This document shows positions 19,956 to 27,789 of a stretch of 64,000 nucleotides of DNA, piece by piece. Positions within the stretch are counted from its first letter, which is position 1. Every line of letters begins with the position of its first letter. The notes beneath the pieces were generated by a model, which was given only the letters and a program-made list of their open reading frames with translations, was not told where the DNA came from and made no database searches. The stretch is from the NCBI GenBank assembly GCA_903939735.1, contig CAJAIA010000022.1, forward strand, positions 99,996 to 163,995, written 5' to 3'. This stretch comes from an uncultured Ignavibacteria bacterium. Its GTDB lineage: Bacteria > Bacteroidota > Ignavibacteria > Kapaibacteriales > Kapaibacteriaceae. The position numbers were made by a program, and so were the translations under genes.

Positions 19956-21451
19956 TAGAGTTTTGCTCCCTTTTCTTGTGCTTGTTTCATTTTGTCCATC
20001 ATTTTGTTGCGGCCGTAGAGGCCTTCCATCACGCGGTAGTACTCACGATTCGTACGATAGCGATCCTCAAGCGCTTCAAGTTCTAGGATAATTGCCTTGA
20101 CCTTCGCTGTGTCCTTCCGTACCTCATACGTGTTTGCCAATTGCTCCATCACGACGAGATCGTCGCGATACTTGAACGAGGCACCACGAAGTTGTTCGAA
20201 ATACTGCGCTGCTGTCTGCAGGTCGCCGAGGTACGACGTATCGGGAACGTACTTCTTGTTCTTATCCATCTTGAGCAACTCATTGCGTTGCTTATCGCTT
20301 GCGATGTTCTTGTAGTTCGCTGCAAGATTGTAGAGCGCTGTTTCATTCTTGGCATCGAGTGCGAGCACCTTGATGTATTGCTGATTTGCCTCAGCATACT
20401 TTTCATTGCTCGACAGCATAGCACCATACTGCAAGCGGGTTGGCACGGACGATGGATCACGGTCGATCTGCGCCTTGAGCTCTGCGAGAGCTTCATCGCC
20501 CTTGCCTAGATTCTGAAGCACTTGCGTACGAAGCGGAACGAGTTCCTGATCCTTCGGCTTGACCGCCATAACGACGTTGGCCCAATCAAGTGCCTGCTGA
20601 TTCTCGCCTCGGGAGTAGGACAGAAATGCGAGTGATTTCAGGGGGCTCACCGAGATCGTACGAACGCGCCACTTTTCAAGCTCGGTGACGGTGGCAGGAG
20701 GATTGTACGACCAGCCTTCGATGTCAGCATCGGCATTGCCTTGGGAGAACGAGAACGTGATCATATCACGTCCGCCGATATCAAAGCGATCCTTGTAAAT
20801 AATGCCATTATCGATCGAGTCCATACGCGTTGTAACGGGCGTGCCGAGGGACTTCAGCATTGCACCGCGCGTTCCACCGATGGTGACGCCCTTGCTGCGC
20901 ATGATGTCCATGCCGGGCTTTTCGAGGTTCCAGTAGGTTGTGTAGTGCTGAACAGCAGCCGTGGTGTCGCCCGACATTTCAGCGATCTGCCCCATCAATG
21001 GAAGTGGATCTGTAAACTCTGGCTTGACATCACGCGCAAGCTTGAACGAGGCCATCGCCGCGTTGAGCTTGGCTTTGTCGGAAGTTTCAACATACGCATT
21101 ATACGAGCCGATGCCCTCGTTGTAGGACACGACCCATTGGTTGTACAGTGTGACCGAAATGGCCTCCTTCTGCACAGGCTTGATGCCTTCACATGATCGA
21201 GCTTTCTGATACGCAGCAACCATCCCGTTTACGTCGCGCAAACGGTCGTTGACCTCACCAAGCAGCATCAATGCATCACAGTCATTCGGATTGGCTACGA
21301 GAGCTTTCTCGAGCGACGACTTCGCCTTCGTGAAGTCCTGCTGTTGGAGTGCCTTCTTTGCTACGGCCACATCCGACGATGCGCACTGGAAGCCCTGGGC
21401 AAACACAGCACATGCGGCCAGACCGATGTAGAGTCCAAGAGTACGTTTCAT
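19955..21451 (-). CDS. TPR-repeat lipoprotein-like protein
   Basis: 498 residues. The N-terminus is a signal sequence with a cysteine just after the hydrophobic core (LAACAVFAQGFQCASSD), so it is exported and possibly lipidated. Tetratricopeptide repeats are clear near residues 35-100 (AKSSLEKALVANPNDCDALMLLGE), 120-180 and 290-380 (EANQQYIKVLALDAKNETALYNLA), separated by an unassigned insert (about 195-270). TPR proteins usually scaffold complexes; no partner is evident except the coupled DUF3467 gene. A -7 box TATCTTCG lies at 21482-21489. Confidence 0.8.
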   Translation of the reverse strand: MKRTLGLYIGLAACAVFAQGFQCASSDVAVAKKALQQQDFTKAKSSLEKALVANPNDCDALMLLGEVNDRLRDVNGMVAAYQKARSCEGIKPVQKEAISVTLYNQWVVSYNEGIGSYNAYVETSDKAKLNAAMASFKLARDVKPEFTDPLPLMGQIAEMSGDTTAAVQHYTTYWNLEKPGMDIMRSKGVTIGGTRGAMLKSLGTPVTTRMDSIDNGIIYKDRFDIGGRDMITFSFSQGNADADIEGWSYNPPATVTELEKWRVRTISVSPLKSLAFLSYSRGENQQALDWANVVMAVKPKDQELVPLRTQVLQNLGKGDEALAELKAQIDRDPSSVPTRLQYGAMLSSNEKYAEANQQYIKVLALDAKNETALYNLAANYKNIASDKQRNELLKMDKNKKYVPDTSYLGDLQTAAQYFEQLRGASFKYRDDLVVMEQLANTYEVRKDTAKVKAIILELEALEDRYRTNREYYRVMEGLYGRNKMMDKMKQAQEKGAKL

Positions 21452-21481
21452 TGCATCACCAAATCCAAGTGAAGAGGATCG

Positions 21482-21489
21482 CGAAGATA
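21482..21489 (-). promoter_or_regulatory. -7 box for the TPR-DUF3467 operon
   Basis: TATCTTCG on the minus strand, 31 bases before the TPR start, the same sequence as at 11606 and 31218. Confidence 0.45.
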
Positions 21490-21524
21490 CGGTGTTCCGT
21501 TATCACAGACGACGTCAACGAAGG

Positions 21525-24500
21525 TTACTTCGACGTGCTTCGTAGCCCAGCCTCAACCTCTGCCCGTGTCGGCATGCCGAGTCCGCCCAGGAGCTCCTGT
21601 GTTCGACGCGTTGCGTCGGAAACCCGACGTCGCAGAGTTACGGCAAGTTGCTGGTGGGAGTTTGATGGCCGACCGAGATAGGAGATGATTTCGCTGTAAA
21701 GTGATGAGAGGCGTTCGCGGACTTGTTCCTCGCCGGTAATCATCCCCTCCTTGGTGTTGACGAGCTCGGCATTGAGGGCAATGATTGACTGCAGAAGTTC
21801 CGTGCGCCCACCGCGTGCTTGGAGTGTGTCACGAGCTTGCTGGAGTTGCGCAACCGTAACGGCTAACTCTTCGGTCATGGCATAGAGATCCTGCATGAGC
21901 ACCTGCTGAGCTGCACGGTCGGCAGCTGAGTGTCCCAAGGTTGTGTCGGCGATGACGTTCAGCGTACCGGTGGTGGTTGTGCCCTGACGCGTGAACTCGA
22001 GTGTGTACGTTCCTTCAGAAAGCAGCGGACCAAACAGCGATCCGAATGCACCACCGACGGTAGATGTAGCGGTAAGCGGCGCTTGCTGACGGATTGCAAT
22101 TTCAACACTGTTCAGCCCCTTACGTCCAGATGCAGGAATAGTGCGAATCACCTTGCCTGCACTATCCTTCACCGTGATGGTAAAGGGGCCTTTTGAATGT
22201 CGTTCCCGCAACACATACCACACCTTCGTGTCACGTCCTATCGACTCACCACGGAACTCCGCATCACTTTCGAACCAGGATGCTTCGCCCGATTCGAGCG
22301 ATCGCATTGCCACTGGTGTTCGAAGAATTGTGAGGTCGCGCGTAAATATCTCTGGCGTGATCTCGCGAAGGATGTCGAGGTTGTCGATCACATACAGACC
22401 ACGTCCGTGCGTTGCGATAACGGCAGCATTTGTCGAAGGCTGAAGATCGATATCTCGCACGGCTACGGGTGGGAAACCGTTCTTCAGAGTGATCCATGAT
22501 GCCCCGGTATCAAAACTCATGTATAGACCATGCTCTGTTCCGCAGAAGAGCAAGCCTGCACGAACGGGATCTTGCTTGATTACGTGAGCGTAGCCACGCA
22601 TGTCCGACCCAGTGATCGATCGTGAGGTGGCACCGAATGCGGAGACTTCCACAACGTATGTCTTCATGTCACCGCGCATGTGCCCATCGAACGTCACATA
22701 GCATGTTCCTTCGTTGTGCGGCGAAGGTGCGACATGCGACACCCATGTACCAGCAGGAACAACAGAGTCGGGCACAACGATGCGTTGCCACGTGGTGCCG
22801 CCATCACGCGTGAGTTGAAGCATGCCATCGTCAGTACCCACCCAGATGATGTTTCGATTGGTTGGATGCTCGCCGATGGTGTAGATCGTACAGTGATTTT
22901 CGGCAGACGAGTTGTCGAGCGTGAGTCCGCCGGTTGCATCTTGACGAAGCTTCAATGAATCATTCGTGGTCAAATCGGGCGAGATTCGCATCCATGTCTC
23001 GCCACGATCGGTTGTGCGATGAAGGTACTGCGATCCAACATAGATCGTTCCCGGCGCTGTGCCTGGGATAATGGGCGTGTTCCAGTTGTAGCGGAGCTTC
23101 AATGAGCCATCATCTGGCGTGGGAGCAACAGATTTGGACTCCATTGTCCTGAGGTTGGTGCGCACAACGTTTCCACCTTGCGACTCCCAGAAGACGATGT
23201 GTGGCTCTGCTTGATCCGGGACAACATAGAATCCATCACCACCGCCAACAACCGTCCAGTCCTTGTTGCGAATACCGCCGCTCTTGCGCGACGGACCCCG
23301 CCATGAGCCGTTGTCTTGGAGTCCGCCATACACCATGAACGGATCTTGATTGTCAGCACGAACGTGATAGAACTGCGAGATCGGGAGGTTGCCGAAGAAT
23401 CGCACCGTCGTACCGCGATCATCAGAAGCATACAATCCCCCATCAGTTCCGATCAGCAGATGACGCGGATTCGCTGGATTGATCCACACAGCGTGGTGAT
23501 CCGAATGTGCGCTCTGGGCAATTGTTGTGAAGGTGTTTCCTCCGTCGTCGGAACGGAAGAGCTGAATACCATGCTTGTACAATACATCCTTCTTGACAGG
23601 ATCACAGACGATGCGTGAAAAGTAGAACGGACGAATGTCGACGACGCTGCCGACATATCGACGTTCCCATGTCAGACCACCATCGGTGCTTCGATACAGA
23701 GCGGACTCCGATGCTTCAACAGCAGCGTAAATCAGCTGGGGATCAACAGGTGATGCAGCGAGCGCGATTCGTCCGAGCTCACCAGTTGGCAGTCCCGTCG
23801 CCATGCGCTTCCACGTTGCACCACCATCTGTCGAACGGAAGATTCCCGATCCTGAACCGCCGGATGAGAACGACCATCCGGTTCGCCTGAACGACCACAT
23901 CGAAGCAAGGAGGATGTTCGGGTTCTTCTTGTTGACAATGATATCCGTGCAGCCGGTGCGAGCGTCACCAGGCAGGATGTTCTGCCATGTGGCTCCCGCG
24001 TCGGTCGTTCTATACAGCCCGCGATGTGGACTGTCGTGAAAGAGTGGACCCGGTGCTGCGACGTACACGGTTGACGGATTCTTCGGATGAAGAACGATCT
24101 GCGCGATGCGTTCGGTAGAATCAAGGCCTAAGCGCTTCCATGATCGGCCGGCATCTGTCGTGCGGTAGATACCATCACCAACCGATACGCTATTACGCGT
24201 CCATGATTCACCAGTTCCAACCCACACGGTGTCGGGATGTGCTTGATCGATCGTGATCGCACCAATAGACTGTGTGTGGTCGTCGAACACAGGGGTAAAC
24301 GACGCACCACCAGTGGTAGTTTTCCAGACGCCACCTCCCGCCGCACCGACGTAAAAGCGTCGTGGTGCAGTATCAACCACTGCGACGTCTGAGATCCGTC
24401 CACTCATCACAGCCGGACCAATGCTTCGCGGACGTAGTGGTCCGAGCATGCCCGACGTAATTGTTTGTGTCGAAGCGGGCACAGCGATGCCCGTGATCAT

Positions 24501-24533
24501 CATAGCGATGATCAGAATGTTTCGTGTTGTCAT
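21525..24533 (-). CDS. secreted Asp-box (BNR/VPS10-like) beta-propeller protein
   Basis: 1002 residues with an N-terminal signal peptide (ILIIAMMITGIAVPASTQ). At least six Asp-box motifs (S/T-x-D-x-G-x-T-W) are visible in residues about 60-600: TTDAGRSWKR, TTDAGATWQN, STDGGATWKR, STDGGLTWER, RSDDGGNTF and TRDGGTTWQR. These form the beta-propellers of the sortilin/VPS10 and 'BNR glycosyl hydrolase' class. The part after about residue 700 is a beta-rich domain followed by an Ala/Gln-rich helical segment (AADRAAQQVLMQDLYAMTEELAVTVAQ). Sialidase catalytic residues were not identified, so an enzyme role is not claimed. A GGAGAC ribosome site precedes the ATG. Confidence 0.82.
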   Translation of the reverse strand: MTTRNILIIAMMITGIAVPASTQTITSGMLGPLRPRSIGPAVMSGRISDVAVVDTAPRRFYVGAAGGGVWKTTTGGASFTPVFDDHTQSIGAITIDQAHPDTVWVGTGESWTRNSVSVGDGIYRTTDAGRSWKRLGLDSTERIAQIVLHPKNPSTVYVAAPGPLFHDSPHRGLYRTTDAGATWQNILPGDARTGCTDIIVNKKNPNILLASMWSFRRTGWSFSSGGSGSGIFRSTDGGATWKRMATGLPTGELGRIALAASPVDPQLIYAAVEASESALYRSTDGGLTWERRYVGSVVDIRPFYFSRIVCDPVKKDVLYKHGIQLFRSDDGGNTFTTIAQSAHSDHHAVWINPANPRHLLIGTDGGLYASDDRGTTVRFFGNLPISQFYHVRADNQDPFMVYGGLQDNGSWRGPSRKSGGIRNKDWTVVGGGDGFYVVPDQAEPHIVFWESQGGNVVRTNLRTMESKSVAPTPDDGSLKLRYNWNTPIIPGTAPGTIYVGSQYLHRTTDRGETWMRISPDLTTNDSLKLRQDATGGLTLDNSSAENHCTIYTIGEHPTNRNIIWVGTDDGMLQLTRDGGTTWQRIVVPDSVVPAGTWVSHVAPSPHNEGTCYVTFDGHMRGDMKTYVVEVSAFGATSRSITGSDMRGYAHVIKQDPVRAGLLFCGTEHGLYMSFDTGASWITLKNGFPPVAVRDIDLQPSTNAAVIATHGRGLYVIDNLDILREITPEIFTRDLTILRTPVAMRSLESGEASWFESDAEFRGESIGRDTKVWYVLRERHSKGPFTITVKDSAGKVIRTIPASGRKGLNSVEIAIRQQAPLTATSTVGGAFGSLFGPLLSEGTYTLEFTRQGTTTTGTLNVIADTTLGHSAADRAAQQVLMQDLYAMTEELAVTVAQLQQARDTLQARGGRTELLQSIIALNAELVNTKEGMITGEEQVRERLSSLYSEIISYLGRPSNSHQQLAVTLRRRVSDATRRTQELLGGLGMPTRAEVEAGLRSTSK

Positions 24534-24550
24534 GTATGGTGTCTCCTCAA

Positions 24551-24580
24551 CGACGAACCCCCGCAGGAGCGGGGGTGTCG
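24551..24580 (-). terminator. hairpin after the LolA-like gene
   Basis: ACCCCCGC / GCGGGGGT with an AGGA loop, extended by CGAC/GTCG across a 2-base bulge, begins just after the stop at 24584 on the minus strand. It lacks a U-tract and sits 18 bases before the next start, so it may attenuate rather than end transcription into the propeller gene. Confidence 0.5.
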
Positions 24581-24583
24581 GTG

Positions 24584-25336
24584 TTACTTCTTCTTCGGTG
24601 TTTCTTTCGCGTCCGGTTGCTCGCCTGGATATGCGAAGCGCTCATCTGGAATTGGGAGGTTGACCTTTGGATTGCTGTAGCTCATCGACATAACGGTCTG
24701 ACCCTCTGAGCGGATCTCCATGAGCATGGCCATCTGAACGCCACCAACTTCTTGGTAGTTCGACATCATGATCTCGACATCGGCTTCTTGACCCATCATC
24801 GAGAGGCTCTTCGACCACATAACTTCAAGCCAGGTGACAGCATCGATAAAGATGTGGCTTACCTCATTATCCTTGTCCGTTACCTTGATCTTATATGCAG
24901 TCGATCCGTCGATGTCTTCTGGACCGACGAGTTCGAGCTTATAGCCCTTGTCCTTCGAGTTCACAAGAACACCATCAAGGTCTGCCTGCTCAGCCATGCG
25001 CTTTACTTCCGACTCAGGAGCCTTTTCAACCTTGTTCCCCGCCATCGGATTCTTGCTCCACGCAACGCTGCCATCAAACGCCGTGATCATCGACATGCCC
25101 TGGAAGGACATATCCATGCGGAACTTGAGTGGACGCTTCATGGCCTGTGTGAAGGAGAGATCCATGCCTTGCGCCATGGTCATGGTGCCGTCAACGGTAT
25201 AGGTCTTGATTGCCTCAAGCTTGGCTTTGCCACCACGGGCTTGGAGGTTTTTTGCGAGAATCTCTTCCAGCGTAACTGCCGAAAGATTGCCAACGGCGAC
25301 GAACGCCAGTGTGATGAAGAGCAGGAAACGCTGCAT
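24584..25336 (-). CDS. LolA-like periplasmic lipoprotein-sorting protein
   Basis: 250 residues with a signal peptide (FLLFITLAFVAVGNLSA) and a repeated antiparallel-sheet pattern (TYTVDGTMTMAQGMDLSFTQAMKRPLKFRMD) of the LolA/LolB/outer-membrane-lipoprotein-sorting fold. Such proteins bind lipid or lipoprotein acyl chains in a hydrophobic half-barrel. The specific substrate is unknown; many Bacteroidota members of this family are not true LolA. The C-terminus is Pro/Glu/Lys-rich (GEQPDAKETPKKK). Promoter box at 25398-25404. A second LolA-like protein is encoded at 60190-60840 beside an ABC transporter. Confidence 0.75.
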   Translation of the reverse strand: MQRFLLFITLAFVAVGNLSAVTLEEILAKNLQARGGKAKLEAIKTYTVDGTMTMAQGMDLSFTQAMKRPLKFRMDMSFQGMSMITAFDGSVAWSKNPMAGNKVEKAPESEVKRMAEQADLDGVLVNSKDKGYKLELVGPEDIDGSTAYKIKVTDKDNEVSHIFIDAVTWLEVMWSKSLSMMGQEADVEIMMSNYQEVGGVQMAMLMEIRSEGQTVMSMSYSNPKVNLPIPDERFAYPGEQPDAKETPKKK

Positions 25337-25397
25337 AGAAGTACTCCAAATGATCGAAATTGCACGTCGAGTTGTCTGTGGTACGGGGCCACTTACG

Positions 25398-25404
25398 CAA
25401 ATTA
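25398..25404 (-). promoter_or_regulatory. -7 box for the LolA-like gene
   Basis: TAATTTG (then C) on the minus strand, the same sequence as the box before the MauE-like gene at 40680. It predicts a leader of about 58 bases. Confidence 0.4.
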
Positions 25405-25436
25405 GGCCACGAGAGTTTCATCGTCCGAAAAAAAAC

Positions 25437-26912
25437 ATGCACATGCGGATGCACTACCTGATCATTGGTTGCCTGTTCTCCATGCTCGTTCTTGGATCGT
25501 CGACACCGGCATGGACACAGTCGATCGTCGTGCCCTTTGAGCAGCAGTTAGACTCAAATCTATCTGGGTCGTATTCGGGCGACATCTTCATGGCATCCGG
25601 TGCGCGCAGTCGCGTAATCGTCCATATCGTAGCCTACGTCAACGGACCTTGCGATGCAACGTGGGATGCACCAAACTTTGGATGGATTGGCAACCGCTTC
25701 TCTACCGTGTCCTGCGTCGATGGGAAGATTCTACTTCAAAGTGATTCTGCAGATGTTGCCGTAGAGGCTACACATGACCCTATAAAGCAACAGCTTACGG
25801 GCACATGGGTGCAACGCCGAACAAACTCACCAGTCGTCCTCAAGAAGCTATACGAGGCACCTCGAGTTCAGGAACCTGGAGATACACCACCCTACATTGC
25901 TGAGAGCTTTCGCGTCCCGAATCGTCCAGCAGGTATCCTTGTGGGTGGTGAGTTAACCTTCCCGGATACGCTCGGACGCTATCCACTGGTCATCCTCGCA
26001 GGCGATCGCGGTCAAGCAGATCGTGTGGCGCGCGGCAAGCACGGACATGCCCCCTACCTCGTGCTCGCGTCGATGTTTGCCCAACGCAACATTGCAACGG
26101 TCCGCATCGACGACCGCGGAACAGGGCAAACAACCGGTGCAGCAAATGATCAGTCTGTTGACGATGAAGCGAGTGACATTTCCGCGGTGCTTGATGCCCT
26201 CTGGAAGCACCCTCGGGTCGACACCACACGCATCGTGATTATCGGACACGGTGAGGGTGGTCTTGCAGCGGCAATGGTCGCTCGCCGCTATCCGAATCGC
26301 GTCACCCGAATCGCAATGCTAGCAACACCGATGCTGTCGGGGAAAGAAACGCTCGTGGAGCAGATGAAGGCGCGTGAACTTAGTCGCGGCACCGATGCAG
26401 AGTTGGTGGATGTTGCAACAGGTCTTGTAGCCGCGTGGTGCGACCTGCTACTGTCGTCGCCAACTATGAACGATCAAGCGTTGGTTCCCCTTCTCCTCTC
26501 CATTGCGGACTCTGTGTTGATGAATCGACCAGATGTCGCCATGCGATATCCGATGGTACGCCAACTCCAACGTCCCGGACGTGAGCTCTATATGCAGAGC
26601 ACGCTCATGCCATGGCTTCGCAGTTACCTCTGGTACAGTCCAGCGGACTATGTCGCGCTTCAGGGTCCGACGCTCGCACTTTTTGCTGAGCGCGATATCG
26701 AGGTGCCGGGAGCATTGCATGCAACAGCGTTCCGCGCGCTTGGACAGCGCAGGACATCTCGTTCGACATGGACATCTGCCGTGTTCCCGAACACCAATCA
26801 CCAGTTTCAAGAATGCGATGACTGTACCGAGGAAGAGATGGCGCGTACGAGCGAAACCATCCGACCAGACGTCGTGGCACGTCTTGCGGTGTGGGTTCTA
26901 CGGGGAGAATGA
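25437..26912 (+). CDS. alpha/beta-hydrolase fold protein lacking the usual nucleophilic serine
   Basis: 491 residues from the ATG at 25437 (MHMRMHYLIIGCLFSMLVLG), which begins a signal peptide; the frame stays open to 25206, but that part is antisense to the LolA-like gene. After a beta-rich N-terminal domain (about 30-140) comes an alpha/beta-hydrolase domain with PLVILAGDRGQADR, IDDRGTGQT, the nucleophile-elbow sequence GHGEGGLAAA, ALFAERDIEVPG (acid region) and NTNHQFQEC (His region). Relatives read GHSEGG at the elbow. Here the serine position is glycine (codon GGT, 26250-26252, residue 272), so hydrolysis by the normal mechanism should be impossible. It is the only plus-strand gene between 14.3 and 37.9 kb. 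Confidence 0.75.
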   Translation: MHMRMHYLIIGCLFSMLVLGSSTPAWTQSIVVPFEQQLDSNLSGSYSGDIFMASGARSRVIVHIVAYVNGPCDATWDAPNFGWIGNRFSTVSCVDGKILLQSDSADVAVEATHDPIKQQLTGTWVQRRTNSPVVLKKLYEAPRVQEPGDTPPYIAESFRVPNRPAGILVGGELTFPDTLGRYPLVILAGDRGQADRVARGKHGHAPYLVLASMFAQRNIATVRIDDRGTGQTTGAANDQSVDDEASDISAVLDALWKHPRVDTTRIVIIGHGEGGLAAAMVARRYPNRVTRIAMLATPMLSGKETLVEQMKARELSRGTDAELVDVATGLVAAWCDLLLSSPTMNDQALVPLLLSIADSVLMNRPDVAMRYPMVRQLQRPGRELYMQSTLMPWLRSYLWYSPADYVALQGPTLALFAERDIEVPGALHATAFRALGQRRTSRSTWTSAVFPNTNHQFQECDDCTEEEMARTSETIRPDVVARLAVWVLRGE

Positions 26913-26919
26913 GAGGGGC

Positions 26920-27603
26920 TTACGCGTCGCTCTTGCAAGCACGTACAAACTGCAAACGCCCCTTTGTTCCGGGACGAACGATGATGTACTCTGCATCGCC
27001 ACGTGCTGTCATGACGGATGTAAGCGAGCTCGCGGATGCGAGTGTGTCAAGCTCTGTCGCGTCAAGTGCAACAGGCTCAAACTCCGGCGTGAAGGCAAGC
27101 ACTCGATCAGGCTGGGTTGCATAAAACGACGCAACTGTCTCAGCTGTTAGGGCTTCAAGTTCTACTGATGTTACCGACACACCAATGTGGCGGGCTGCGC
27201 GATATGACAGGTCGACAACGCGCTTCTTAATGAACGGACCCCGATCTGTGACTTCGACAAGGATCACGCGACCATTCTTCGTGTTCTCAACGCGGAGGAT
27301 CGTTCCAAATGGAAGTGAGCGGTGCGCTGCCGTGTAGGCATGCATATCGTATCGCTCACCGCTTGCTGTGCGGCGTCCGTGAAACGGTTCGCCATACCAT
27401 GATGCAAAACCGTCTGGGGCATCATCAAGCATAATTGCAGCTGGTGCTGGAAGTTCTGGAGCAACTGGTTCGGCCGCGGCCACTACGGGCACGGCAGGCA
27501 TATCGTGCGCCTGGACCATGAATGCAACCGACATCACTGTGGTGAAGATCACCACGAAGACAGCTACTTGAAGGATCGTCGAAGTTGAGATACGTTTGGT
27601 CAT
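26920..27603 (-). CDS. rlpA: RlpA-like septal ring lytic transglycosylase (DPBB domain)
   Basis: 227 residues: an N-terminal membrane or signal segment (ILQVAVFVVIFTTVMSVAFMV), an Ala/Pro-rich linker, and a double-psi beta-barrel of about 90 residues with the RlpA signature (GFASWYGEPFHGRRTASGE, HRSLPFGTILRVEN, VTDRGPF, VDLSYRAARHIG). RlpA cleaves naked glycan strands at the septum; the active-site Asp in VTDRGPF is present. No SPOR domain is seen; the C-terminal 60 residues are unassigned. A strong ribosome site (GGAGGA) precedes the ATG. The upstream region holds three inverted repeats. Confidence 0.88.
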   Translation of the reverse strand: MTKRISTSTILQVAVFVVIFTTVMSVAFMVQAHDMPAVPVVAAAEPVAPELPAPAAIMLDDAPDGFASWYGEPFHGRRTASGERYDMHAYTAAHRSLPFGTILRVENTKNGRVILVEVTDRGPFIKKRVVDLSYRAARHIGVSVTSVELEALTAETVASFYATQPDRVLAFTPEFEPVALDATELDTLASASSLTSVMTARGDAEYIIVRPGTKGRLQFVRACKSDA

Positions 27604-27681
27604 TAGGGTCGTCCTCCATAGATGTGCGAGGAAGTTTCACTCAATCGCGCAGTCACCCTACACTGCGGCTGAGACGTTGCA

Positions 27682-27699
27682 GAAGCATATATATGCTTC
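27682..27699. repeat. perfect 18-base palindrome upstream of rlpA
   Basis: GAAGCATATATATGCTTC is a perfect palindrome without a loop, 79 bases before the rlpA start. Adjacent is TCCAC-GGTT-GTGGA (27701-27714). The central TATAT steps and position suit a dimeric-regulator operator overlapping the rlpA promoter, but this is inference. Confidence 0.5.
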
Positions 27700-27756
27700 C
27701 TCCACGGTTGTGGAGATCGGCAACTTAGGGGTTTTCCACACCAACCCTATGAACGC

Positions 27757-27778
27757 TTGATGAAAAGATATTCATCAA
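27757..27778 (-). terminator. hairpin downstream of the OmpA-like gene
   Basis: TTGATGAA / TTCATCAA with a 6-base loop begins 12 bases after the OmpA-like stop (27790, minus strand). The stem is AT-rich and has no U-tract, so termination would be weak. Confidence 0.4.
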
Positions 27779-27789
27779 ACACGGTCGCA

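Noticed and set aside
21525..24533. Sialidase or other BNR glycoside hydrolase.
   Set aside because: Asp-boxes are structural; no catalytic Arg triad or Tyr/Glu pair could be identified.
25206..25436. N-terminal extension of the alpha/beta hydrolase.
   Set aside because: This part lies antisense to the LolA-like gene; the ATG at 25437 begins a convincing signal peptide.
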